64,000 nucleotides of DNA, taken from positions 27,641,780 to 27,705,779 of the forward strand of contig NC_080041.1 in NCBI RefSeq assembly GCF_012489685.1, in the 5' to 3' direction. This document shows, piece by piece, positions 43,951 to 55,430 of this stretch. A model generated the notes under the pieces. The model saw only the letters and a program-made list of their open reading frames with translations, was not told the origin of the DNA and did no database searches. The position numbers were made by a program, and so were the translations under genes. Each line of letters starts with the position of its first letter. The first letter of the stretch is position 1. The stretch is from Lotus japonicus (lineage: Eukaryota; Streptophyta; Magnoliopsida; Fabales; Fabaceae).

Positions 43951-44432
43951 TTCTGAACGCTGGTGTGAGCTCCTCGAGTCAGGATTAGTGTAGGAGTAGG
44001 GTCGTAGCTCTGACCGTCATTGTTTCTTTTGGGAACATGGTAGTTTCCCGCCGATAGCTTTTTGTGTGGTTTCTCTACGGAAACCACAGAGAGTTGGTTG
44101 GGCTAGGAGGTCTTCTTTTAGGCCGTTTGGGCTAACTCATTCTCATTTTTGAGGTTTGTGTTGCGGACACTTAACCTTTACTTTTGGTCTGTACATTTTG
44201 CCTACGGGCGTTACCTTATGTTACTTCCCGTCACTGAAGGTTTACTCGTGACGTGGTTTGCTACTTACAGCGGGGGCTGTATTTACATTATATATTAGTT
44301 CTGTTATCTTTTGTTGGGAGTTTATTTCTTTCAGTCTTTGGTTCTATTATCGAAAAAAAAAATATTCACGTTTTTCCGTTTAAACTTTCTTTTTGGTTAC
44401 TAAAGTGACGCCTCCGAAATCGGGGTGTTACA

Positions 44433-45182
44433 TCGCCAACGAGAGGTCAATGATTCGCGCCGGACTTTCCGGAGCAATCCCCAGACATCAAGGTCGTGTT
44501 GGGATTGCCACCTTTAGGGAATTTTTCCCACCGGGCGAATGTGACATGTTTAGTTGAGTTGCTAGCTGGGTAGCAGCGGTTCGCGTCAGACTTTTCCGGA
44601 GCAATCCCCAGAAATCAAGGTCGTGTTGGGATCGCCACCTTCGGGGAATTTTTCCCACCGATCTGCCGTCGTATTATAGTCGAGCTAGGAGTATTGCTTG
44701 AGAATATCCTTTTGTATTTGATTTGTAAAAGATTTTACATTGAGGGATGCGTCGGTAAAAAACTCTCGTGACGGAGAAAAAGAGTGCATCTTTATTTTTG
44801 GTCCTAATTTGTTGGTCCTTGCCGCGTCCTCGCCCCTGCTTCCATCACGCTTTTGTTTTCGGCGCTTAAGGTCAAAGTATCACTCCCATCACCTCATCTT
44901 TCGTGCCCGACGTGCTCGCCACCCGCTCATCGTTACTGCGGAATTGGTTTCTCTCCCCGCCAACCCCATGGTAATTAAGAACTTCTTTCAACTTGCCTTT
45001 CTTCTTATCGCGCTTGGGTGTCCCTGTCTAGCTACCGACCCCAACGGATTCCAATATCTTGCCCCTCTTTTTCCCTTACTTGGGCGGCGACTCACTAGGC
45101 TTCCTTTCCTCACCTTCTGCTTGTCTTTAGACCGCTCGCGCGCCCCGTTACCACCTTTACCACTTTTGCTTTGCTGGACGAT
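44433..45182. other. T2 internal DNA with an 82-bp direct repeat
   Basis: Starts with the TSD TCGCC. Two copies of an 82-83 bp unit lie at 44452-44533 and 44578-44660 (both hold TTTTCCGGAGCAATCCCC or a near match, and end GGGAATTTTTCCCACCG). A plus-strand frame at 44740-45201 has no recognisable protein. RT, RNase H and integrase of T2 are missing here, so a large deletion has occurred. Confidence 0.6.
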
Positions 45183-45451
45183 TCACTGCCCTATTCCTTG
45201 AATCGTGACTCCTTCTCCCTTTCGTTTGTCCTGCCCTGCGTTCGAGAGATTCGGTTTCCTGAACATTGGCAGCCCCCAAAGCGCTGGGTCTTTTGAACTC
45301 CAGCTAAAGAGGTCAAAGTTATCCTCTACTAGCTTCTCTAGGCGCCTCTTTTGACTGACCGTGAGCATGGGCTCGATCGCCAGCACCCCTCTGCTGAATT
45401 TATACGTCTCTAAATCTGCGATCACCCCTGCCCAACGCTCCTCTGCATGAG
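45183..45451 (-). pseudogene. T2 pol fragment, lead-in to RT
   Basis: A short minus-strand frame with VEDNFDLFSWSSKD, which resembles the F-A-W lead-in of Tat RT. After that the similarity stops (deletion). It ends at the TSD ATGAG of solo LTR A and continues at 46796 once A is removed. Confidence 0.55.
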
Positions 45452-46795
45452 TGATGACCCGGATTTAGTAGTGTTTTTAGGGTCATTTCTTTGGAGGTTT
45501 TGAGTCTTTTTCTTGTGTCTCATGTAGTGTTTCATGCATTCTCATGCATTTTTGCCTTTCTTTGTGTTTTTACTTTGTTTTGGTAATTTCATAGTCTTAT
45601 AGGGACTTTTCTTGCATTTTAAGTAAGTTTAGGACTTGCATAATTTTCCTATTTTATTTGAGGGTTCTTTTTGCTAATAGACTCTTGGAGCTCCTAGATA
45701 TTTCCTTGGCTTTGTGTTTAAGTAATCAGGTTTGAAACTGAAGGAGAAGGAAGGTCAAGAAGCTTGGAATTGAAGGAAGGCTTAAAGAGGCTTGAAGAGG
45801 AGTTAAGAGGAAGATAAAAAGGCTTTCCAGCGAGCTTGGAGCGCCTAGGCGTGCTCCATTGGCGCTTAGGCGCCAATTGATATTTCCAGGATTTTGGAAT
45901 TAGCGCCTAGGCATGCTCAATTGGCGCCTAGGCGCCAATTACCTTCCAGAGGCTCATTTTCAGCATGGAATTGGTGCTCAGGCGCTCTGAATTGGCGCTT
46001 GAGCGCCCGGAACAGCCCAGACTCGTGATTTTTGCTTATAAATAGGATTTTAGTCATTTTCTTTTGTAATCTTGGACATCTTTTTCATACTTTGTAAAAT
46101 TGAGAGGTAGAGGATCATCTAGGAGAGTGAGAGAAGGCTTCCAAGCTTGTAATTTAGGTTCTTAGCTATGCTTGGCTAATCTCTCTTCTATTGCTTTAGT
46201 TTTCTTTGTAAGACTTTTCATATTTGAGTTCTAATCTTAAGTTCTTTCCCACATGATCTTCTTCTTTCCTTGAATCCCATTTTCTGAATATCAATCTAAG
46301 CTTGAATGCATGCTTGATTTATGCTTTTCTATAATCAGAACGGAAGTTTGTTATAGATTAGGAAACCGATTTGGGATTACCCCTTCTATGCTTGCTACTA
46401 GGAATAGAGGAAGGGTTGAGGTTTGTTGGCCTGAAATTACATGATATAATTCCTCATATAAATGACTAAGTACACAAGGAATTGGGCTTAGCTTTTAGTA
46501 TGGGAGAATTGCTTATGTGAGGAATCAATAAGTGAGTAACTGGGCTATAGCATCAAGGAGAGATTCATGAGTTCATGTGCTTAGAATGATGTGCTTGAAT
46601 TGACTAGTTGAGCAAGAATCTAAAGCATGTTTTTTTCTGAGTTTTTGTTTATTTTATCTTTGCTACTTCGACATATCTCTATTTCAATAAAACAAACCTT
46701 CATACTCCATGCTTGAACCGAATCTAGTCACTCACAATCCCTGTGGTTCGATATTTAAAACCGGGTGGACTCGTACACTTGCGGATTTACCAACA
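45452..46795 (+). mobile_element. A: solo LTR of the Athila-like family (1344 bp)
   Basis: TGATGACCCGG ... TTACCAACA with the TSD ATGAG at 45447-45451 and 46796-46800. A TATA box (TATAAATAGG, about 46037) gives plus orientation. It is related to LTRs B and C in reverse orientation but clearly diverged. It contains GGCGCCTAGGCGCC-type palindromes. Confidence 0.9.
45838..46000. repeat. Palindrome cluster in LTR A
   Basis: Several variants of a GCGCCTAGGCGCCAATT unit. The core GGCGCCTAGGCGCC, flanked by AATT on both sides, makes a perfect 22-bp palindrome at 45919-45940. Confidence 0.85.
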
Positions 46796-46936
46796 ATGAG
46801 CGTCTGTGAACTGTCCATCCTTGCCCGTCCTACCGTCTATCCTAACCTGTCCTCGGCTGCTCCTCGATCTTGCTATCCTCCCGTCAATCATCTGCCTCAA
46901 TTCCCCCTGCCTGTCTTGATTACCTTGAATGACCTC
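46796..46936 (-). pseudogene. T2 protease-RT linker piece
   Basis: 141 bp of T2 between solo LTR A and the Athila-like element, open on the minus strand and rich in Arg, Gly, Gln and Asp. It joins 45451 in the undisturbed T2. Too short to name a domain. Confidence 0.5.
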
Positions 46937-48324
46937 TGTTGGTTCTTCTACAAGTGCACAGAATCTACCCGGTTTTAAATTATCGAACCTCAGGGAATTA
47001 GATTGCAAATCTAGTTTAAGATTCAAGTTCAAGGTTGAATAGCGAATAAAATTCAGTTTTAATGATTGGTTGTTTCTTGAGTTTGTAAAAAGACAAGTGA
47101 TCAAGTAATAAAGCGATTGAAATCCAGAGATGAGATTGCCTTGGGTTCTTGCTCAACAAATTCAGTTTTAGCAAACCTTCCTATTCAATAAATCCTGAGT
47201 CTCTCCTTGATGTTCTAGCCTAGATAGTCATCTATCGATGCCTCGTAACGAAAACCCTTTCTAATCAAAAGATAGATTCAATTCCTTGATAACCTAAACA
47301 TTTGTTAGAAGCACTAAGCATGAAATTCAGGCCAACAAACCTCAACCCTTCCTCTATTCCTAGCAGCAAGTATAGAAGAGGTAATCTCACAACAAGTCTC
47401 AATTCTATAACAAACTATCGTTATGATTATAGAAAAGTAAAAAGCTAGCATGCATTCAAGCTTGAAAGATAAATCATAGGTGTGATATTCAAGGGTTTAC
47501 TCAGAACAACATGAATAGAAAAGGAATGAAAGCTAAAAAATCCAAAGTCTAACAAAGAACCCAAAGCAAAAGGGGTTTTAGCCAAGCATGGCTATGGAAT
47601 CCATACAAGAAGATAAAGATGAAACCTGAAACATAGGGCTTAGGGAAATCTCCTCAAGCTCCAGAACTCAAACCCTCTCTTCTAACTTATGAAAATATCA
47701 TAAAATGACCAAAGGTTCCAAGAGAAATGTCTAAAAACCAATTTATAGGCAAAACAGTCGAGGCTGGGCGCTCAGGCGCCAATTCAGAGCGCTTGAGCGC
47801 CAATTCCAGCCAAAAACATGCTCTCTGGAGGTCAATTGGCGCCTAGGCGCCAATTCCCAGCGCCTAGGCGCCAATTCCAGGAGGTTCAGAAAAAACAATT
47901 AGCGCCTAGGCGCCAATTCCCAGCGCCTAGGCGCTTAAGCTCGCAGGAAAAGACTTTTTAGTTTCTTGTAACTCCTCTTTCAAGCCTCTTTATGTCCTCC
48001 TTAAATTCGATGCTTCTTGGCCTTCTTTCACCTTCAGTTTCTGATCTGCAAACTTAACCAACAAGCCAAGGAAAATTCCAGAAGCTCAAAGAGCTTATTA
48101 GCACAAGAGATCCTTCAATTAACACAATAAAATCATGCAAGTCCTAAACTTACTTAAAATGCATGAACACTCCCTTTAAAACTACAAAATTACCAAAACG
48201 AAGTAAAGACTCAAAGAAAGATAAAAATGCATGAGAATGCATGAAACACTACATGAGACTCAACAAAAAGACTCGAAACAAAGAAAGAAATGACCCTAAA
48301 AACACCACTAAACAAGGGTCATCA
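46937..48324 (-). repeat. LTR B (3' LTR of the Athila-like element, 1388 bp)
   Basis: Plus strand TGTTGGTTCTTC ... AGGGTCATCA. Complete. Closely similar to LTR C over their shared 850 bp (roughly 2 percent different by eye). Confidence 0.9.
47766..47940. repeat. Palindrome cluster in LTR B
   Basis: Five or more GGCGC..AGGCGCCAATT units, including the same perfect 22-bp palindrome as in LTR A (47834-47855, core GGCGCCTAGGCGCC). Confidence 0.88.
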
Positions 48325-49591
48325 CACCACTATGCTCAACGACAGCTCGCCCTCGAGCGTAAATAACACTCGCTTGCCCTCAAGCACAAGAAATGCTCCC
48401 AAAACAAGCACTCACAAAGAATACTTAACACAAAACTGGGGGATTTAGCAACTACAGCTGGTTCCAAGAGAAAGACCCATCAACCTACTTCATGCATCTT
48501 TTGAAAAGAGAAGAGCGTAGAGTCCATTCATGGGAAGCATATAGAACTAAAAATCCTAGGATGAGATGTTGATTTAGTGCACTGAGCACACAAGCAAGTT
48601 CATAGGTCCTGAATGTCATTCACTCAATAGCAACAAAGATCAAACATGCAAATATTCAAAGAGACTTTAAAAAGGGTTGAAACATTGGCTAGGTAGAACA
48701 TGATGGTAGTTGGTCCCTAAGGAGATTCAAGGCTTCAAACACATTGAGTGTGGTCCTCTTCTAATAACCCCAGAGCTTTTCACAACAAACATTTTAGCAC
48801 AAGTCTCTTGCACCCCCTTTTCAATTTTTCTCTTTTTTTTCTAACTTTAACTTTTGTTTAGGAGTTCTTTTCTTTCTTTTTCATAACTTTTTTCCTTGGG
48901 GCAAGAGACTATTTCACAACTTTTTCAGCTCCTTACAAATACATCAAGGACCATCACTCCCTTATATTTCCAACCAACATCTGTCCCAATTACTTGGCTA
49001 CAACAAAATCTCCAAAAAGTCTCAAATGGGACAACTAAGGATAATGTTCATCCAAAAAATTCAGAATCTCAAGAAATCCTACAAGTCTCAAGAATATAGC
49101 AAGAATCACAAAGCATGCTTTGAGTGAAATTAACGCAGAACCAAGAATTGCAAGTGAGTCAGGATCCTCCAGAGGATTTTTATGGTGAAGGGTCAAAGAT
49201 AGACCCTTAATGGACTCACACCGACTCCTTTCTCAAGAAACACTCTGAAGACCGAAGTCTCCTCTTCTCTTGCCCAAACATGCAATCACTCATCCCCAAA
49301 AACAGCAGCAAGTATTCACAAAAGCATTTTCAAAAACAGCACATATAAGGAAACAAAACTATAGCTAAAAGCATGTGAGTATAGGGAAGTAAAAGACCCA
49401 AAAACAAAAACTTAAATAACAATGCATGATAAAAAGAAAAATAAAAGCTACAAAAGAAAAAATATGTAAAAATGCATGAGCTAAACTAAAGGGAAAAGTT
49501 GACCTTCTTTACTAATTACCATGGAGGCCTTAGAGCCACCTCCTACTCCATAATTTAGGCTCTCAATCCCTGCAAAATGCAACAACCAAAC
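48325..49591 (-). other. Non-coding tail of the Athila-like element
   Basis: About 1.27 kb between LTR B and H2, AT-rich, with only short frames. An env-like ORF, found in some Athila members, is not visible. The sequence next to LTR B (on the minus strand ATAGTGGTG) is a poor polypurine tract. Confidence 0.5.
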
Positions 49592-52500
49592 TGTAAGGCC
49601 CGAGTTTTTAAGCTTATGCTAAGTGAATAAACTTCTTATTCACGATTAGGGTTGATGTGATGTGAAGGGAAACCTGAACGAAAGTTTATTAAATGAAATA
49701 TATTTATGAAGGAGAAAGTTCAGGAAAAGTTCAAGGATTTCATTATGATCGATAAAAGTTATAGCACGAACGTTTTACGCTTAAACCTAGGTCAGAAACC
49801 CGAATAAATAGCTAGTTTTTCACTTTTAGGCACGATAGCAGTTAATTCCAAAAATCTTCAGAGAAGTGTTAGAACTTTTCTTTTTCCTTATATCACAATC
49901 GTTTCGAGGCGAAACTCTAGGATCTACGAACGTCCGATTCCAATCATCGGAAGTTTGCCGAAACCGAATCCCTGGTATTTCAAAACCCTACAATTTCTCG
50001 ACAATGAAGACTTTATCTATTCAGAGCTTCAAATGGATATTCTACACGCTTACACCCATTTCTCTTGATGATTTCAATCTTTCTTCAGAAGGAAGTTTTC
50101 CATTCCGACATTCGATGCAAAAAGCAACTTATCGGGTAAAATAGTTTTACACCGACTTTGCACCGACTTTGCATTAGTTGCCAAAAATACAAGGAGACCT
50201 CTTTATAGTTTTGGAATTCTTTTGCCAAAACATATCTTATAATTCATGGAGAGTGACGCCGGAAAAATCAGATTCGCGAAACTTTCTTTTTCCCGCGAAT
50301 TTCCACCTTCTATATATAGCAAATAAAGGAAGAAAAAACCAAATTTTCTACCCATTTCCCCACCCAAACCCGCGGCCACAAAGAGGAAGAAGGAGGAGGA
50401 GATTTTGTTCATCGTTTGCTTGATCGTCGATCAATCAGTTGCTACTTCAAGGCTTCGAGGTATAGTCGCTAATCCTTACCTCCGATCGCTTTTTCCATAG
50501 CTTTTCTGTAGAGTTTTCTGAGTGGATAGTTTATGGGTTTTTGCAAAACTATCCTGAATCTTTCATTTCTGATTCTAAACCTCTTCTATGTATGCCCAAG
50601 ATCACTTCTGCCGGATTAGATTTTCCGTTATGTCGCCGGAATTCCGTCGGAATCAATTTGAGCCTAAAATACCCATTTATGTAGTTTTTGGTGTAAAGCT
50701 CCAATCTTTAGGCTGTAAACTATCGCCTTAGCTTAGTGCTAGTAGGATTAGTTGTTATGAACGTCGTTGGTGACGTCCCTGCAAAATTTTATTTTTGGGA
50801 TTTCAGTTTTGAAAATCCTAAGTTAAAAATCATGACCAAAATACCCCTGCGACAGTTTTTGATCCGATAATTTTTCCGAGTTCAGAATACCCTTAGTTAC
50901 GGCTTATGAAAGCATAGGAACCAAGTTTGATCGAAGAAAAATCGAACCCTACAATTACCTATAGTGGCCGAGAGCTATAAGGGGGGAGGAGGAAATTTTC
51001 CTTTTCCGAAAACTTGTCTTTTCGCGCTAGATTATCGTACCTTAGAGTATAGATTACTTCGAGTAACCTTAGTAAGTATCGATAGCTTAGTTTCCGATAG
51101 ATTCTGATTGATTTTTGTGGTTTTGTTCTAAAGGTGATTTTGAGGAATTTCCTGAGGATCAACGCCTTGCTTGTGAAGAAGAGTTTGAAGTTTTTGCTGG
51201 AGAACCTTCAGGTGAGGGCTTCTCACTGAATCTCTAGTTAATGCTTAGGGTCGATATTTCGACATTGTTTACTGTTTATGCACTGAGATTGTGTGTGATT
51301 GAAAATGTTTTCTGAGGCTTCGGCTGACAATGTAGATGATTCATCTACTGAATGTTTTTGAAGATTGACTTACATGCTATGTGCTATGTGGGTAATCTAG
51401 GATGTGTGGTGCATGCTTTATATGCTAAGTGCTAAGTGTTTATGATGCGATTTATTGATATATGACATGTTGTTGATTGTGATGATTTAAATATGCTTTA
51501 CACTGAAAATCTGAGATTCTGAATGGTGAGAATAGCGGGCAGGTCATGCCGATTTTATTTTGAGAGTTTTGAGAAAGTTTGATAGGACGAACGAGGTTCG
51601 GGCCTTGTATAGGGTTTATGGATCGAGACATTCTCTGGAGTCATTTGGGGATTCGAAGATCCCGAGAACTTATAGGAATTGCGATAAGACTAAAAAGGAT
51701 ATTATTTTGAAAAGAAAATTCATAAGACATTAAACAACCTCTAAATCTTTAAGTAAGGGTAATAATCTCGAAAGGAGGCTTTGGATGAAAATCATAGTTT
51801 GGAAAACGAGAAGTGTCGTCGGATCCAAGTGTTGAGTCTGTTGTTGTTGTGCTGTTGGAGCAGCGTTGGTTGTTGTGCTGTTGGAGCAGCTATGTTGTGG
51901 GGCTATCCTGGGGATAAGTCCGGGGAACCTTTAGTTCCCGAGTATGTGATACTCTAGTGCTGTTGGAGCAGCGATGTGTGTTGTGAAGTGTGTCTTTTGT
52001 CGCAGAATCGACTTTGCCTTAGGGTAAGATTTTAGAGACTTTAATTTACCTAGAACACGTGGCGACGTGTCGAGTGAGGACGGAGACGTTGATTGACTAA
52101 TCATCTTGCATTCATGCAACATTAATGAGGTATTAACACAGGACGTACTCTGGACCTCGTCGGTTTCCAAAATGGTCATAAGACCCGGAATGCCGTGAAA
52201 GAGCGTTTGTAGACGTCTCTTGTAGCAGACCGAAATGGCAGACCTACGGGTTTATTGCTGATCTGACTACCCAGTGGGAGTAAGAGACATCACGGGCCGA
52301 AATGGCACCACCGTGGCTGGTGAAGGGCTGATCCGATGATGTCCATCCGTTTCCGGATTGCATATTGGTTGACTGGGTTAACCTGCATACATATCACGCA
52401 ACATGCATACTGACTTAGTTGATGAGTGTGGTTGCTATTTGATAAACTTACTTGGAACATGCTAATTGTTAGTATTGTCGTTATGATTTTGTGGAACATG

Positions 52501-53609
52501 CAACCCTAGGAATGATATCTCTAGTTATAAGCCTAAGTGGCTATCTATTACTTGTACCTATTGGGTTTATTATCTACATAGTTCTTTAGAGTTGACCCTC
52601 GCGTCTTCTGTGTGTGTTTTGGCGGACAACGCCTTTTGTCAGATGAATATTGCGGACTGGTACACCATGGTCCACCCTTCGGGGGGGATTAGGTATGAGA
52701 TGATAGATCAGGACGACCCCGGGTCGTGGGTGGTTGACCCCGCGAGCCACCGAGCGACGTATTCGGGGCGTATCATGGAGGACCACGTGGATAGTGGAGG
52801 ACTCTTGAGGTCAGGAGTGTTGAGGCGATGCTCTATCAGCTTCAACTTGCCACCGGGCGTTCACTGTGGACCAGGTCTTGGAGGAGCACCGCCGCCACCG
52901 CCATCTTCAGAGGAGGAGGATCCCTCAGAGGAGATTCCAGTGGGAGTGCCCTCGGCAGGGTCTAGTGCACCCTCCGTTGCGATCATTGATGATCAGGGTT
53001 CGGGCCCTAAGCCCGTGAGTCCAGCATCGGAGGGCGTTGCAGGAGCGAGGGGAGGACGGATAGGGTCGATAGACTTGGTCGTTCTGGATTCTGATTCAGA
53101 CGACGATCATGCTAGCACATAGTTCTGAGTGTTGGTATGAGCTCCTCGAGTTAGGATTAGTGTAGGAGTAGAGTTTTAGCTCTGACAGTCTTGCTTCTTT
53201 TGTTACTTAGGGGACAGGGTAGATCCGCCTATAGCTTTTTGTGTGGTTTCCTTACGGGGATCACAGAGAGTTGGTTGGACTTAGGAGGTCTTATTTTCAG
53301 GCCATTGGGTCAGCTGATTCTCAGTTTTGAGGGATGGTGTTGCGGGCACTTCACCCTTTTCATTTGGTTTGTATATATTGCCTACGGGCGCTACTCTTCT
53401 ATTACCTTTACTGGAGGTTTACTCGTGACGAGGTTACTACTACAGCGGGGGCTGTTTATATATTGTATATTAGTTTTATTACTTTTCGCATTTGGGTTTT
53501 ATTTAATTCAGTCTTGTCTTAGTTATTATCAAAAAAAAAATATTCACGTTTTCCGCATTAAGTTTACTTTTGGTTACTAAAGTGACGCCACCGAAATCGG
53601 GGTGTTACA
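49592..53609 (+). mobile_element. H2: 4018-bp solo LTR inside the Athila-like element
   Basis: TGTAAGGCCCGAG ... ATCGGGGTGTTACA with the TSD CAAAC at 49587-49591 and 53610-53614. A TATA-like core (TATATATA, about 50313) is followed by an A/C-rich leader. It carries the conserved LTR ORF at 52592-53122. Very similar to H1 (reverse complement) along its length. Confidence 0.9.
52592..53122 (+). CDS. Conserved ORF inside the H-family LTR (H2 copy)
   Basis: 176 codons in the sense of the LTR, ending at TAG 53120-53122 with the same DSDSDDDHAST tail as H1. The first in-frame ATG that keeps the conserved core is uncertain: MNIADWY or MVHPSGG are both possible. Acidic and Pro/Ser-rich (SSEEEDPSEE), no known domain. 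Compared with H1 there is no indel in the core, and changes are mostly at third positions. The C-terminal 25 residues vary more. Confidence 0.5.
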   Translation: MTLASSVCVLADNAFCQMNIADWYTMVHPSGGIRYEMIDQDDPGSWVVDPASHRATYSGRIMEDHVDSGGLLRSGVLRRCSISFNLPPGVHCGPGLGGAPPPPPSSEEEDPSEEIPVGVPSAGSSAPSVAIIDDQGSGPKPVSPASEGVAGARGGRIGSIDLVVLDSDSDDDHAST

Positions 53610-53689
53610 CAAACAAGCAAAATAAAACAAAACTTGGGTTGTCTCCCAAGCAGCCCATTGTTATAGTCTTAGGTAGACTATCCCCATTG

Positions 53690-55081
53690 TCAAGGAGGTT
53701 TGAAAAACATGGTTTCCAACTTCAGAACCTCACCACCTTGGTACACTTTCAACCTCTGCCCATTCACAGTGAAAGTATTCTTGGTCTCTGGGTTTTCAAC
53801 CTCAACAACACCATGAGGAAACATCCTCTTGACCACAAAGGGTCCAGACCATCTAGGCTTAAGTTTCCCAGGGAAGAGTCTCAATCTAGAATTGAAGAGC
53901 AGCACCAATTGCCCTGAGACAAATTCCCTATTCAAAATTTTTCTATCATGCCACTTCTTTGTTTTTTCCTTGTAGATGCTAGCACTCTCATAAGCTCGGA
54001 GTCGAAACTCATCAAGCTTATTCAATTGCAAGAGTCTCTTCTCGCTAGCAACTTTCCAATCAAAATTCAATTTCCTTATGGCCCAATAGGTCTTGTGTTC
54101 TAATTCCACAGGTAAGTGATACGCTTTCTCAAAAACTAAGTGGAAAGGAGAGGTACCAATCAGAGTTTTAAAAGCGGTTCGGTAGGCCCATAAAGCATCG
54201 TCAAGTTTCCTTGACCAATCCTTTCTGGAAGAATCTACCACCTTTTCAAGAATACGTTTTAACTCCCGATTAGAAATCTCAACTTGCCCACTAGTTTGGG
54301 GGTGATAGGGGGTAGAAACTTTGTGCTTTACACCATATTTTTCCAAGAGAGACTCGAAAGCTCTGTTGCAAAAGTGGGTACCCCCATCACTTATAATCGC
54401 CCTAGAAACACCAAACCTAGTAAAAATGTTCTTTTTTAGAAAAGCAACCACCACCTTAGAGTCATTTGTTGAGAGTGCAGTGGCTTCAACCCACTTGGAA
54501 ACATAATCAACAGCCACTAAAATATACTGGCAACCAAAAGAAGGTGGGAAAGGTCCCATGAAATCGATGCCCCAGAAATCAAACAACTTAATTTCCAAAA
54601 TATTTTTTAGGGGCATCTCATTTCTCCTTGAGATGTTACCAGTTCGTTGACATCTATCACAACTCTCAACAAAAGCTCTACTATCCCTATGCAGCGTAGG
54701 CCAATAGAAACCACTTTGGAGAACCTTAGCAGCGGTCCTCTCCCCACTAAAATGTCCACCATAACTTGATCCATGGCAATGCCAAAGAATTTTCTCAAAA
54801 TCAACTTCTGGGATACACCTTCTAATGACTCCATCAGAACAAATTTTGAAAAGGAAAGGGTCATCCCAGAGGTAAGATTTTGCATCATGCAAAAAATTTT
54901 TCTTTTGCTGCCATGTCAAGTCATGGGGAATAAGTCCAACAACACGGAAATTAGCAAAATGTACATACCAGGGTAGGGGTTCCTCGGTGGAAACAGCTAG
55001 GAGTTTCTCATCCGGGAACTCCTCTTGAATAGGTATTAGGCTGCACGCCCCACCTTCCAATCTTGACAAATGGTCTACCAC
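53690..55081 (-). CDS. Athila-like integrase, long intact frame
   Basis: 463 codons with no stop. It starts at the end of RNase H (MVDHLSRL), has an HHCC finger (H in [11 protein letters not shown], then CDRCQR), the DDE core (D in [11 protein letters not shown] in ISDGGTHF, E in [11 protein letters not shown]) and the C-terminal [12 protein letters not shown] / [11 protein letters not shown] region. All catalytic residues are present. It lies 80 bp from H2. In the full element it would be part of one polyprotein, so the apparent start is only where the frame opens after a stop. Confidence 0.9.
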   Translation of the reverse strand: MVDHLSRLEGGACSLIPIQEEFPDEKLLAVSTEEPLPWYVHFANFRVVGLIPHDLTWQQKKNFLHDAKSYLWDDPFLFKICSDGVIRRCIPEVDFEKILWHCHGSSYGGHFSGERTAAKVLQSGFYWPTLHRDSRAFVESCDRCQRTGNISRRNEMPLKNILEIKLFDFWGIDFMGPFPPSFGCQYILVAVDYVSKWVEATALSTNDSKVVVAFLKKNIFTRFGVSRAIISDGGTHFCNRAFESLLEKYGVKHKVSTPYHPQTSGQVEISNRELKRILEKVVDSSRKDWSRKLDDALWAYRTAFKTLIGTSPFHLVFEKAYHLPVELEHKTYWAIRKLNFDWKVASEKRLLQLNKLDEFRLRAYESASIYKEKTKKWHDRKILNREFVSGQLVLLFNSRLRLFPGKLKPRWSGPFVVKRMFPHGVVEVENPETKNTFTVNGQRLKVYQGGEVLKLETMFFKPP

Positions 55082-55425
55082 GCTATTGTCCTTGCCTCTC
55101 CGGTCAATGATCTCAAGGTCAAACTCTTGAAGGAGTAAGACCCATCAAATCAACATTGGCTTAGAGTCCTGTTTAGCAAACAAATGCCTCAAAGCAGCAT
55201 GGTCAGTATGAACAATTACTTTAAAACCCAAGATGTAAGGCCTAAACTTTTCACAAGCAAAGACTACACCCAACAACTCTTTTTCAGTTGTAGTGTAGTT
55301 CCTTTAGGCCTCATTCAACACTCTACTTGCATAGTATATCACATACAACACTCTTTCTTTCTGTTGACACAAGACAGCCCCTAAAGCTAGATCACTAGCA
55401 TCACACATGATTTCAAATGGTAGAG
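55082..55425 (-). pseudogene. Athila-like RNase H, split by X and by stops
   Basis: On the minus strand after the X insertion: FEIMCDASDLALGAVL (first catalytic Asp), then YYASRVLNEA, a stop near 55300, TTTEKELLGVVFA and HTDHAALRHLF, and another stop near 55147. These match the gypsy RNase H pattern. The RT frame ends in X, just before this domain. Confidence 0.8.
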
Positions 55426-55430
55426 ACCAA

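Larger units (their letters stand above)
24363..44432 (+). mobile_element. H3: 4-kb-class solo LTR, split by the nested SIRE element
   Basis: Starts TGTAAGATCCAAG at 24363 and ends CGGGGTGTTACA at 44432. TCGCC is present at 24358-24362 and at 44433-44437, a perfect 5-bp TSD across 20 kb. Its own sequence is 24363-25601 plus 41235-44432, about 4.4 kb. It matches H2 in order along most of its length but with a different middle. A TATA box (TATATATA, 25295-25302) followed by a CT-rich leader gives the plus orientation. No gag or pol, and no second LTR, so it is a solo LTR. The assignment to a chromovirus lineage (Del/Tekay-like long LTRs) is inferred from termini and length. Confidence 0.85.

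Noticed and set aside
44740..45201. 153-codon plus-strand frame in T2
   Set aside because: Leu/Pro/Arg-rich, no domain, opposite to the pol fragment. Not supported as a gene.
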